Origin: JBBRWO01 sp964388455
GTDB taxonomy: Bacteria > Actinomycetota > Coriobacteriia > Anaerosomatales > JAAXUF01
Assembly (NCBI GenBank): GCA_964388455.1
Contig: CAYMAN010000016.1
Coordinates: forward strand, 1-49,664
DNA length: 49,664 nucleotides
Direction of reading: 5' to 3'
Under the pieces are notes generated by a model, which searched no databases, was not told the origin of the DNA, and was given only the letters and a program-made list of their open reading frames with translations. Of the stretch, positions 24,808 to 33,173 are shown one piece after another; position 1 is the stretch's first letter, and every line of letters begins with the position of its first letter. Both the position numbers and the translations under genes were made by a program.

Positions 24808-25890
24808 CTACTCGGCTTCCGTGCCGGAGACGCCGGCCTCGGCGAACGTCGCCATCCCCGACATCATCTCGCAGGCGGCGTCGATGATACCCATCGCAAG
24901 CGCGGCCCCGGTCCCCTCCCCGAGTCGCATGTCGAGGTCGAAGACCGGCTCGAGGCCGAGCGCATCGAGCAAGACGCGGTGACCCGGCTCGACGGAGAGG
25001 TGCGAGGGCAACACGTACTCGGCGGCGAACGGGCACAGCCTGATCGCCGCCAGCATCGCGGCGCCGGAGATGAAGCCGTCGCTCACGACGGTGACGCCCT
25101 CCTCGGCAGCGCCGATGATGACGCCGGCGAGAGCTGCGATCTCGAGTCCGCCTACCGCTGCAAGTGTGCCGAGCGCATCGGTGCAGCGGGTCTCATTGAC
25201 TGCGAGCGCACGGCGGACCACGGTGGCCTTGTGGGCGACGCCGGCCTCGTCCAGCCCGGTGCCGGAACCGACGACCATCTCGGCGGGGACCCCGGTGTAC
25301 GCGGCGGTCAATGCGGCAGCCGCGGTGGTGTTGCCGATACCCATCTCTCCGGTGCCGATGAGGGTGACGCCACGACCGGCCGCCTCGCGCGCGGCTTCGA
25401 CGCCAACGAGCACAGCCTGCGCGCACAGTTCGCGCGTCATCGCCGGCCCGGTGGCCATATTGTCAGTGCCGTGTGCGACATTGGCGTGGCGGATTCCGGG
25501 GAAGTCCGCGAGGTCACGGACGACACCGACGTCGTACACCTCGACCTCGGCGCCCACACTGCGAGCGATCTGGTTGATAGCCGCCCCACCTGCCGAGAAG
25601 TTGGCGACCATCTGCCACGTCACGTCCTGCGGGAACGGCGAGACGCCCTCTGCGACGACCCCGTGGTCGCCGGCCATCAGCAGGATGACCTTGGAGCTGA
25701 CCGTCGGGTGGTCGGTCCCTTGGATGCGGGAGACGCGCGCAGCGATCTCCTCGAGTCGACCGAGCGCGCGCGGCGGCTTGGTGAGGCTGTCGAGCCGCGC
25801 CCAGGCACGGTCTTCGGCGGCCGGCTCCGTGGGGGTGACCGAGAGCACGACGGCAGCTAGCTGGTCCTCAAATGTGGTGTCGAGCGTCAT
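24808..25890 (-). CDS. cobT: Nicotinate-nucleotide-dimethylbenzimidazole phosphoribosyltransferase
   Basis: A 360-residue enzyme that makes alpha-ribazole phosphate from nicotinate mononucleotide and a lower-ligand base. Conserved segments: LTKPPRALGRLEEIA near residue 36, MAGDHGVVAEGVS near 72, GEMGIGNTTAAAAL near 175, and the C-terminal RLGEGTGAALAMGI that carries the catalytic glutamate. Length matches the family. It lies 30 nt after cobU. Confidence 0.96.
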   Translation of the reverse strand: MTLDTTFEDQLAAVVLSVTPTEPAAEDRAWARLDSLTKPPRALGRLEEIAARVSRIQGTDHPTVSSKVILLMAGDHGVVAEGVSPFPQDVTWQMVANFSAGGAAINQIARSVGAEVEVYDVGVVRDLADFPGIRHANVAHGTDNMATGPAMTRELCAQAVLVGVEAAREAAGRGVTLIGTGEMGIGNTTAAAALTAAYTGVPAEMVVGSGTGLDEAGVAHKATVVRRALAVNETRCTDALGTLAAVGGLEIAALAGVIIGAAEEGVTVVSDGFISGAAMLAAIRLCPFAAEYVLPSHLSVEPGHRVLLDALGLEPVFDLDMRLGEGTGAALAMGIIDAACEMMSGMATFAEAGVSGTEAE

Positions 25891-25920
25891 GGAGTGGATC
25901 CTTTCGCGGATGACAGAGTG

Positions 25921-26541
25921 TCAGTCGGTCGGCCAGTCGATAGCACGGGGTGAGGCGGTCAGATCGATCATGCGGCCGGCAACGGCGAGGTAGGCCGCGT
26001 CAGCGATGTCGGTGAGAGTGCGGTTGGCGCGGCCGAGCTCGTCTCGGAAGATGCGACCAGTGGCATATGCCGGAACGACTCCGTCGCCGACCTCGTTGGT
26101 CACCACGATCGTGTCGCCCTCGCGCTCTGCCAACGCAGCAACGATCGCGTTGACGCGAGAAGTGAACGCGGGTTCGAAGCCTGCTGGAAGCTCGGCGGCA
26201 TCGGTCATATCGGTTGCATCGTCGACCACGAGTGCTGCGCACTCGTCCCACACCTCGAGCATCGCCCGACCAACACACGTGCCGAGGCAGTCCACGACAA
26301 GAAGCGAGTCCGGGGAGACTTCTGAGAGCCACGACATCGAGCCCCGGGCAACAAGTGTGCAGAATCCGTCGGGTCGGTGTGAGCGGTGGTGCGCGATGCG
26401 CTCGGTCATCTCAGCGTCGGACTCGGAGCCGAAGACGGCGACGGTTACAGGGATGCCTTCGAGCGCGCGTGATGCTGCGAGTTGCTCTGCCGCGCGGGAC
26501 TTGCCGCTGCGGGCACCTCCCGTGATCAAGACGAGCGCCAT
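25921..26541 (-). CDS. cobU: Adenosylcobinamide kinase / guanylyltransferase
   Basis: A 206-residue bifunctional enzyme that phosphorylates adenosylcobinamide and transfers GMP to it. The P-loop GGARSGKS is at residues 8-15; the guanylylation region MTERIAHHRSHRP follows near residue 45, and VTNEVGDGVVP near 140 is conserved. ATG 26541 overlaps the rluB stop by one base (TGATG); an upstream extension lies inside rluB and is rejected. Confidence 0.95.
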   Translation of the reverse strand: MALVLITGGARSGKSRAAEQLAASRALEGIPVTVAVFGSESDAEMTERIAHHRSHRPDGFCTLVARGSMSWLSEVSPDSLLVVDCLGTCVGRAMLEVWDECAALVVDDATDMTDAAELPAGFEPAFTSRVNAIVAALAEREGDTIVVTNEVGDGVVPAYATGRIFRDELGRANRTLTDIADAAYLAVAGRMIDLTASPRAIDWPTD

Positions 26542-27278
26542 CAGCGATCCTCCTGCCCCGTCAGGTCGACGGCAGCTCTGAGCGCTGCGACCTCCTCGGC
26601 GGTGAGGTGACGCCACGACGCCCGGCTCAGATCGCCCAAGGGGACCGGGCCAAAACTCGCGCGGTGCAGCTCCAGAACCGGGTGCCGGATCTTGGAGAAC
26701 ATGCGGCGTACCTGACGCTTGCGGCCTTCAGTGATCGCGATCTCGACGAAGGTTGTGGTGCCCGATGAGCGCAGCGACTTCACGCGCGCAGGCGCGGTGA
26801 GACCGTCGTCGAGTGCGATGCCGTCGCGAAGACGCTGGAGCTCGGCCTCGACCGCACGGCCATCGATAAGGGCGCGATAGACCTTCTCGACGTGCCACTT
26901 GGGATGCAGGAGTCTGTGAGCGATCTCGCCGTCGGTGGTGAACAGCAGGAGTCCCGTGGTCTCGTAGTCGAGTCGACCGACCGGGAACAGGCCGGGGTAT
27001 TCCTTGGTCGGTACCAGTGTGGCGACCGTCATGCGACCTTGCGGGTCGCTCATGGTTGTCATGACGCCGGCAGGCTTGTTGAGTGCGATGTAGACCGGTT
27101 CCTCGGCGAGGGAGAGCTTCTTGCCGTCGAGGGTGACGACGTCGATTGCGGGATCGATCTTGGTGCCGAGCTCGGTGACGACGTCGCCGTTGACGCGAAC
27201 GCGACCGGCGGTCATCAGGTCCTCGCTCCCCCGTCGCGATGCGGCGCCCGCCCGGGCGAGGAACTTCTGCAGACGCAT
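26541..27278 (-). CDS. rluB: 23S rRNA pseudouridine synthase (RluB/RsuA family)
   Basis: A 245-residue protein with an N-terminal S4 RNA-binding domain (MRLQKFLARAGAASRRGSED) and a catalytic domain bearing the active aspartate in GRLDYETTGLLLFT. It converts a uridine of 23S rRNA to pseudouridine. ATG 27278 is chosen from homology; no good Shine-Dalgarno sequence is present, so translation may be coupled to scpB ending 10 nt upstream. Linkage scpA-scpB-rluB is common in Gram-positive lineages. Confidence 0.93.
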   Translation of the reverse strand: MRLQKFLARAGAASRRGSEDLMTAGRVRVNGDVVTELGTKIDPAIDVVTLDGKKLSLAEEPVYIALNKPAGVMTTMSDPQGRMTVATLVPTKEYPGLFPVGRLDYETTGLLLFTTDGEIAHRLLHPKWHVEKVYRALIDGRAVEAELQRLRDGIALDDGLTAPARVKSLRSSGTTTFVEIAITEGRKRQVRRMFSKIRHPVLELHRASFGPVPLGDLSRASWRHLTAEEVAALRAAVDLTGQEDR

Positions 27279-27288
27279 GGGGAATTGC

Positions 27289-27933
27289 TCAGTCAATGGT
27301 CTCAAGCTGCTCTTCGATGGCGTCTTCCAGGGCATCCTCGGCGCCGAAGATGGGACCCGGTGCGCCGGAGAGGCGCTCGCGGATGGCTTCCTCGGTCTCG
27401 GCATCCGGCGCGAACTCCTCGATGGGAGGCAGCTCCGTGAGGTCCTTGAGGCCGAACTTCTCCAGGAAGGTGCGCGTCGTGCCGTAGAGGATCGCGTTGC
27501 CGGCGTTCTTGTCTCGGCCGATCTCGCGAACGAGGCTCTTCTCGACGAGCGATGCAACGACGCCTTCGCTGTTCACGCCGCGAACAGCGTTGATGCCCTG
27601 GCGCGACACCGGCTGGTGGTACGCGACCACAGCGAGGGCTTCGAGCGCGGCCTGTGAGAGGCGGCGGGTGTCCCAAGAAAGCACGTAGCTCTCGATGACC
27701 CCGTGATACGCGGGATGGGTGTAGAAGCGCCAGCCACCAGCGACTTCTCGCAGCTGGAAGCCGCGCTCGGTCTCACGGTACTCCTCGGCCATGTTGGCGA
27801 GCGCGGATTCGACCGCACCCGGCGATGCGTCGAGAACCTTGGCGAGTCGTGCCGCCGAAACGGGCTCGTCGGAGACGAACAGCAGCGCCTCGAGGGGGCC
27901 GCGGAGGTCGTTGTTGTCGGTGGGTGTGCTCAT
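27289..27933 (-). CDS. scpB: Chromosome segregation/condensation protein ScpB
   Basis: A 214-residue kite subunit of the SMC-ScpAB condensin. Two tandem winged-helix domains are recognisable (GPLEALLFVSDEPVSAARLA near residue 12; QAALEALAVVAYHQPVSR near 94, followed by RGVNSEGVVASLVEKSLV). The C-terminal 40 residues are acidic and Glu-rich. It begins one base before the scpA stop region and acts with SMC encoded elsewhere. Confidence 0.96.
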   Translation of the reverse strand: MSTPTDNNDLRGPLEALLFVSDEPVSAARLAKVLDASPGAVESALANMAEEYRETERGFQLREVAGGWRFYTHPAYHGVIESYVLSWDTRRLSQAALEALAVVAYHQPVSRQGINAVRGVNSEGVVASLVEKSLVREIGRDKNAGNAILYGTTRTFLEKFGLKDLTELPPIEEFAPDAETEEAIRERLSGAPGPIFGAEDALEDAIEEQLETID

Positions 27934-28707
27934 CTATCTCTCCTCGTGATAGCCGCGGCGTGCGGCTTCTTCGTCGTCGATGTGTGTGATGACTATCTCG
28001 CCGAAGATGTGGTCCTGGCGGATGTCGGCTAGGCCGCGCTTGTAGAGCTCGAGGATGGCGAGGAACGTCACCACGATCAGCTCGGGCGACGTGTCTCCGT
28101 CGAGCAAGTCGCTGAAACGGGCGGTGTTGAAGCGCGTCAGACGGCGGTGGACGCTCTCTGCGTGCAGCTCAAGCGAGATCGGCATCGAGGCGACGTGCTC
28201 GGCTTCTAGAAGGAATACGTCGCGGCGATGCAGCAGATCGGCGCAGATGACGGCGAGGCCGCGCAGTGTCAGACCCTCGAGGTAGTCTGGCATCAACGTC
28301 AGGAAGTCGGTCTCGAGGCCGGCCGACCGCGGGTGCATGCGGTCCTCTGACTCCATACGCGCTGCAAGCTCGGCTGCGGCGTTCTTGAACTGCTTGTACG
28401 CGAGCAAGCGGGCAACCAGGATGTCGCGCGCCTCGTCGGGTGCGAGGTCATCGAGCTCATCGCCAAAGTACTGCTCTTCCTTGGGCAGCAGCGACGACGC
28501 CTTGATCTCCAGCAGCGTCGCGGCAACCAGCAGGAAGTCACTGGCCACATCGAGGTCGAGGTCCTCCATGCGGTCGATGAACGCCAGGTACTGATCGGCG
28601 ACGTCTGAGACGCTGATCGCGGAGACGTCGAGCTTCTGGCGAGACACGAGGTGCAGCAGAAGGTCGAACGGCCCCTCGAAGATGTCTGTCTTTACGGTGT
28701 AAGCCAC
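27934..28707 (-). CDS. scpA: Chromosome segregation/condensation protein ScpA
   Basis: A 257-residue kleisin that bridges SMC heads. The N-terminal FEGPFDLLLHLVSRQKLDV is diagnostic, with a second conserved helix DFLLVAATLLEIKASSLLP near residue 58 and a C-terminal winged-helix part. It lies 12 nt after trpS and directly precedes scpB. Confidence 0.96.
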   Translation of the reverse strand: MAYTVKTDIFEGPFDLLLHLVSRQKLDVSAISVSDVADQYLAFIDRMEDLDLDVASDFLLVAATLLEIKASSLLPKEEQYFGDELDDLAPDEARDILVARLLAYKQFKNAAAELAARMESEDRMHPRSAGLETDFLTLMPDYLEGLTLRGLAVICADLLHRRDVFLLEAEHVASMPISLELHAESVHRRLTRFNTARFSDLLDGDTSPELIVVTFLAILELYKRGLADIRQDHIFGEIVITHIDDEEAARRGYHEER

Positions 28708-28719
28708 GGCTCGAAGCGC

Positions 28720-29793
28720 CTACTCGCCGACGAACGACGGAGCGGACTCGTCCCGAGCGGCGCCCGGATCGCGCGGCGTCACGCCGGCTGAGAGCGCGGT
28801 CGGCGCATCGATGCCGATGAGCTCACGGACGGTCGCCACGACCTCGGCAGTGACGGGGCGGGCCTTCTCGGCACCTTTGGCGAGGACGTCCCAGGCGAAG
28901 TTGGGAATGGCGGCGAGCTCAGCACGCCGGGTCTGGAACGGCTCGAAGTACGCGACCATGTCGTCGGCGAGCTTGCGCTTGTGGGCGACGCAGCCACACT
29001 CGGCGGCGCGGCACTGACTGTCCCACTCTGCGATCTCACTCGCGGGTGCGAAGAGCTTGTGCACCTGATGGAGCGGGCAGATGTCGGGATCGCCGGGGTC
29101 GGTCTTGAGCTTGCGCGCGGGGTCAGTCATGAACGACATGACCTTCTTGCGCATCTCGTCGGGCGTGTCGCTGATGAAGATCGAGTTGCCGTAGCTCTTG
29201 GACATCTTGCGGCCGTCGGTGCCGGGAACGCGGGCGCCTTCCTTCGCGATGATGGCCTTGGGCTCGACGAGATAGTCGCCGTAGGCGTTGTTGAAGCGGC
29301 GGACGACCTCACGCGTGAGCTCGAGGTGCGGCAGCTGATCCTCGCCCACCGGAACGTTATCGGCGCGCACGATGGTGATGTCGGCGGCCTGCAACAGCGG
29401 ATAGAGGAAGAAGCCGGCGTTACCGAGGTCCTTGTCGGTGACCTGCTCCTTCTGCTCCTTGTAGCTGGGGACGCGCTCGAGCCACGACATCGGCGTGACC
29501 ATGGAGAAGTAGAGGTTGAGTTCCGAGACCTCGGGGACGTCGCTCTGGCGGTAGATGGTGCAGACCTCGGGGTCGAGCCCTGCTGCGCACCAGTCGAGCA
29601 CCATCTCCTCGGTGGACTGTCGCACGTCGCTGGGATCGGCCCAGTGGGTCGTCAGCGCGTGCCAGTCCGCGATGAAGTAGAACGCGTCGAAGTCGTGCTG
29701 CAGCGTCAGCATGTTCTGCAGGTTGCCGAACCAGTGCCCGATGTGGAGCTTGCCGGTCGGGCGGTAGCCGGTGAGCGTGCGGTTCTTGGTCAT
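28720..29793 (-). CDS. trpS: Tryptophanyl-tRNA synthetase with probable Fe-S-type Cys motif
   Basis: A 357-residue class I synthetase. Signature sequences are LHIGHWFG (residues 16-23) and GRKMSKSYG (194-202). Between residues 239 and 271 lies Cys239-X21-Cys261-X6-Cys268-X2-His271, with an additional Cys266. Thermotoga TrpRS binds a [4Fe-4S] cluster through C-X22-C-X6-C-X2-C at this place; here the last position is His. The cluster is therefore plausible but altered. No trp biosynthetic genes adjoin. Confidence 0.96.
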   Translation of the reverse strand: MTKNRTLTGYRPTGKLHIGHWFGNLQNMLTLQHDFDAFYFIADWHALTTHWADPSDVRQSTEEMVLDWCAAGLDPEVCTIYRQSDVPEVSELNLYFSMVTPMSWLERVPSYKEQKEQVTDKDLGNAGFFLYPLLQAADITIVRADNVPVGEDQLPHLELTREVVRRFNNAYGDYLVEPKAIIAKEGARVPGTDGRKMSKSYGNSIFISDTPDEMRKKVMSFMTDPARKLKTDPGDPDICPLHQVHKLFAPASEIAEWDSQCRAAECGCVAHKRKLADDMVAYFEPFQTRRAELAAIPNFAWDVLAKGAEKARPVTAEVVATVRELIGIDAPTALSAGVTPRDPGAARDESAPSFVGE

Positions 29794-29867
29794 GATTCGG
29801 GTGAGTCCCCTCGGATAAGAATCGGGAGTGAATCCTGTGCGAATTCGACGCGTTGCATGATACCGCA

Positions 29868-29879
29868 GCCTAGCTAGGC
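29868..29879. repeat. 12-bp perfect palindrome over the M50 protease stop codon
   Basis: GCCTAGCTAGGC contains the TAG stop of the membrane protease gene. The 76 nt between it and trpS hold no clear promoter or T-run terminator; trpS has only GAGGGG 12 bases before its ATG. The palindrome might act as a weak transcriptional stop. Confidence 0.4.
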
Positions 29880-30529
29880 AGGAGCAGGTTCATCAGCGGG
29901 TACACAGTGAGCCTGAAGTAGCCTCCGATGGGATCGACGCCGGGAAACAGCATCGGCACACCCCACAGGAGCGCGATCAGAATGACGAACGAGTAGCGCT
30001 GCAGGTTGTACCAACCTTCCATGGCGCTGTTGGGCAGAAACAGCGGCACGATACTTGAGCCGTCCAAAGGTGGGATCGGAATCAGGTTGAAGAACATCAG
30101 CACGAGGTTGAGCATCGTCATCGTGCTGCCTACAAGGTAGAGCGCCCGCGCGAGCGGTTCGGACAGGAAGACGGTGAACACGGCGGCCCAGGCCAGCGCC
30201 GCGCCCAACAGCGCCAGAGCGAGGTTGGCCGCAGGCCCGGAGAAGCCGGTGATGAGCTCGCCCTTGCGCAGGTTCTTGAAGTACATCGGGTTGTACGGCA
30301 CCGGCTTGGCGTAGCCGAAGATCGGTCCGCCACCCAGCGACATCAGCAGCGGCAGCAGGATCGTCCCGAACGGATCGATCGACTTGATCGGGTTCAGTGT
30401 CAGGCGACCTGCGTTCTTCGCGGTGGGGTCGCCCAGGCGATACGCGGCGTAGCCGTGCATGAACTCGTGGAAGGTGATCGACGGGATGAGAAGTACCAGC
30501 ATCACGATTGTCTGGGGGTCGAAATTCAC
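29870..30529 (-). CDS. Site-2 protease family (M50) membrane metalloprotease
   Basis: A 219-residue integral membrane protein with zinc motif HEFMHG at residues 21-26, immediately inside the first hydrophobic segment, and the third-ligand region NLIPIPPLDGSS near residue 155. Several further hydrophobic helices follow. Such short M50 proteins cleave transmembrane substrates, often anti-sigma factors or signal-peptide remnants; the substrate is unknown. It overlaps the preceding fusion gene by 4 nt and is followed by trpS. Confidence 0.9.
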   Translation of the reverse strand: MNFDPQTIVMLVLLIPSITFHEFMHGYAAYRLGDPTAKNAGRLTLNPIKSIDPFGTILLPLLMSLGGGPIFGYAKPVPYNPMYFKNLRKGELITGFSGPAANLALALLGAALAWAAVFTVFLSEPLARALYLVGSTMTMLNLVLMFFNLIPIPPLDGSSIVPLFLPNSAMEGWYNLQRYSFVILIALLWGVPMLFPGVDPIGGYFRLTVYPLMNLLLPS

Positions 30530-33168
30530 GCGGGTTCCTTTCGAGGTTCAGTCAGACCGGCGCGCTGTGCCAACCGAGTGAGGTTGGCCAGTTCCGCCTC
30601 GCGCCCCACGAACCGGCCGTCCATGCGGTCGTCGAGGGCTCGCGCCAGTATAGCCGAGAAGGCCGGTGACGGAGTCGCCCCGAGCGCGATGAGGTCCGCA
30701 CCGTCGACCGCGGTCTTGACCTGTGACAGCTCGCAGCAGTAGCGCTCGATGCGCTGACGACAAGTAACGTCTCCCGCTGCCCACAGGTTCGTGATCACCT
30801 CGGCCGAGAGGGGTTGCAGCAACCTGTAGAGGCGCGAGTCGCGCATGGCTGCCCGTGACTTGAGCGCCGCGGCCACCACGCTCCCGCGCTCTGCCATCTG
30901 CACCACGTGGTCGGCGTACTCCCGCGAGAGATGCAGGTGCCGCACCCATCGCTCGACCTCATGCCGGGACGCGGTCAGGGCGAATGCCACCAGAAGCGTC
31001 GTGACCCTCTTGGGACCGCGAATGCCCGTACACCATCCGGCCACGAGCGGAATCGCGGCATCGACACGCTCGATGCTCGCCGGCACGCTATCCAGGTCGA
31101 TGCCCTCCGGCAACAGCGCCGAGAGCGCACCGAGCGACGACAATCTACTGAGTCCTGCTGCCGGCTCCTTCTCGGCAAGCAGGCCGAGGAGTTCCTGGCG
31201 CAGTCGTGTGCCGGAGACCTCGTCGAGGACACCCAACGTGACCGCTCGGCGTGCGAGGCCTTCTGTGGAGTCGTCCATCAGGAAGCCGTAGCGCGCCTCG
31301 AATCTGGCCGCACGCAATACGCGGGTGGGGTCGTCGATGAACGAAAGCGTGTGGAGAACGCGCACGACCCCATTACCGATGTCGGCCAGACCGCCAAACG
31401 GGTCTGCGATCGAGCCGAAGCACGTCGGGTCCAGACATGCCGCCATGGCGTTGACGCTGAAGTCGCGGCGGAACAGGTCCTGGCGCAATGACGATCGCTC
31501 CACCGTGGGCAACGCGCCGGGACGCGTGTAGTACTCGGCTCGCGCGCTTGCGACGTCGACGTGGAAGCCACGTGCGAACAGGATGACCGCAGTCCCAAAC
31601 CGGCGGTGCACCGTGAGTCGAACGCCGGCACGTGCGGCGACGGCTTCCGCGAACGCGATGCCGTCCCCTTCCACCACGACGTCGATGTCGAGATTGGGTC
31701 GCCCGATCAACATGTCGCGCACAAATCCGCCGACCACGTGAGCGCGCACCTCAGACTCCGCCGCCACATCGCCCAGAAGATGCAGCGCGTCGCGCACCTC
31801 CATTGGCAGCAGCGTCTCGACGCCCGCGAGGAATCGTGTGGTCGCCTCAGGAGCAGCGCCCGCCACGCGCCGGTCGATGTAGGCTTCGCCGTACTCAGCG
31901 CGTAAGACGTCCTTGCGCGTGACGATACCGACCAACGACTGACCCTCCATCACCGGCACGCGTCCAATCCCGCGCGATGCCAGCACGCGCTCCACCTCGC
32001 GCAGGTCGGTGTCGGGAGCGACCGTCAGAACGTCGCGTGACATGAATCCCGTGACCGGCGCGTGCTCGAGACCGTGCCGTGTGGCCTTGTCGACGTCCTT
32101 GCGCGTGACGATACCGAGTAGCCTGCGGTCATCGGCGACCGGCAGACCACCGTGTCCCCAGCGGGCCATCAGATCACCAGCATCCCGCATGCTGGCCGAG
32201 GACCCGATGGTCCGCACCGGCCGTGACATCACGTCGACCGTCCGTTGCGGTGGCAGCGCAACGGCGTTCAGCGCGGCGCGGATCTCCCCGCGAAGCGCCT
32301 CAGGAGTCCGGTCGCGGAAACTGGCCGATGCGGCCTGAGCGTGCCCTCCCCCACCGATCATCGCCATGGCGCGCCCGACATCGACCTCGGAGAGTCGGCT
32401 GCGCGCGATGACTTGGGTCCTCCCCGGCATCTCGACGACGGCGATCGCCACTCGGAAACCCAAGTCCTCGACGATGTAGTGGCCAAGAACGCCCGCCGAG
32501 TCCACGTACTCCTCGGCTCTCGCTTCACCGTAGGCGATCTGCTGTCCGTTGACGTCCCATATCTCGAGCGCCCCGGTCAGCAGTCCCAAGAGCTGATGCT
32601 GAGCCGGCGTGAGCGCGCGGGTCAGGTACTGATTGAGCACCTCGATGTCGGCACCCTGCAGCATCAGCCACGCTGCAGCGGACACGTCGAATGCCGTGGT
32701 GCCGGGAAACGTGAGAGATCCAGTGTCCTCGTGGATGCCGAGCAGCATGACACTCGCCTCGAGTGGTGAAAGTGTCGTGCCCTTTTCCCGCAAGGCGTCC
32801 ACGAGAATCGAGGTGCTGGCGCCCGTGTCCATCGATCGGTCATCCGCACCGGTGACGTCGCCGATCTGCGGCTGATGGTGGTCGTAGACGATGACGTCCA
32901 CGTCCGCGCGTCGGGCCACGGGCGCGAGTTCTCCCAGCCGGTCGGGATCGCGCGTATCGACCATGATCAGACTCGTGATCGCCGAGAGGTCCAGCGACTT
33001 CAGATCCGCAAACGAGAGGAACTCCTCGTGCAGGTTGTGAAACTCGCGGACGTTCACATTCTGGGTGCCGAGAAACACCCCGATCGAACCAGGAAACAGC
33101 TTGGTTGCAGCCACGGTGGCTGCGTACGCATCGAAGTCAGGATTCGTATGCCCGACGACGACCCGCAT
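30526..33168 (-). CDS. DHH-CBS-CBS-tRNA nucleotidyltransferase fusion (A-adding type)
   Basis: An 880-residue multidomain protein. Residues 1-300: DHH phosphoesterase with VGHTNPDFDAYA, VDTRDPDRL and YDHHQPQ plus a DHHA1-type GGGGHAQAAS. Residues about 310-430: two CBS domains, each ending GIVTRKDV. Residues about 460-880: class II poly(A) polymerase/tRNA nucleotidyltransferase with VGGFVRDMLIGRPNLDIDVV and RRDFSVNAMA. Related fusions occur in bacteria that use separate CC- and A-adding enzymes, so this is probably the A-adding enzyme or a full CCA enzyme. The DHH part may be a nanoRNase/exonuclease, and the CBS pair a nucleotide sensor (inference). Confidence 0.9.
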   Translation of the reverse strand: MRVVVGHTNPDFDAYAATVAATKLFPGSIGVFLGTQNVNVREFHNLHEEFLSFADLKSLDLSAITSLIMVDTRDPDRLGELAPVARRADVDVIVYDHHQPQIGDVTGADDRSMDTGASTSILVDALREKGTTLSPLEASVMLLGIHEDTGSLTFPGTTAFDVSAAAWLMLQGADIEVLNQYLTRALTPAQHQLLGLLTGALEIWDVNGQQIAYGEARAEEYVDSAGVLGHYIVEDLGFRVAIAVVEMPGRTQVIARSRLSEVDVGRAMAMIGGGGHAQAASASFRDRTPEALRGEIRAALNAVALPPQRTVDVMSRPVRTIGSSASMRDAGDLMARWGHGGLPVADDRRLLGIVTRKDVDKATRHGLEHAPVTGFMSRDVLTVAPDTDLREVERVLASRGIGRVPVMEGQSLVGIVTRKDVLRAEYGEAYIDRRVAGAAPEATTRFLAGVETLLPMEVRDALHLLGDVAAESEVRAHVVGGFVRDMLIGRPNLDIDVVVEGDGIAFAEAVAARAGVRLTVHRRFGTAVILFARGFHVDVASARAEYYTRPGALPTVERSSLRQDLFRRDFSVNAMAACLDPTCFGSIADPFGGLADIGNGVVRVLHTLSFIDDPTRVLRAARFEARYGFLMDDSTEGLARRAVTLGVLDEVSGTRLRQELLGLLAEKEPAAGLSRLSSLGALSALLPEGIDLDSVPASIERVDAAIPLVAGWCTGIRGPKRVTTLLVAFALTASRHEVERWVRHLHLSREYADHVVQMAERGSVVAAALKSRAAMRDSRLYRLLQPLSAEVITNLWAAGDVTCRQRIERYCCELSQVKTAVDGADLIALGATPSPAFSAILARALDDRMDGRFVGREAELANLTRLAQRAGLTEPRKEPA

Positions 33169-33173
33169 GACGC

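Noticed and set aside
24379..25860. A 493-codon plus-strand frame opposite cobT and cobS
   Set aside because: Its sequence is an Arg/Asp/Gly-rich complement of two well-conserved cob genes, with no family motif.
24034..26541. Possible cobalamin riboswitch for the cob genes
   Set aside because: There is no intergenic space longer than 30 nt and no B12-box-like sequence; the genes are internal to a longer run.
28708..29870. Possible T-box leader before trpS
   Set aside because: Only 76 nt separate trpS from the upstream stop, too short for a T-box, and no T-box sequence or terminator/antiterminator pair is visible.
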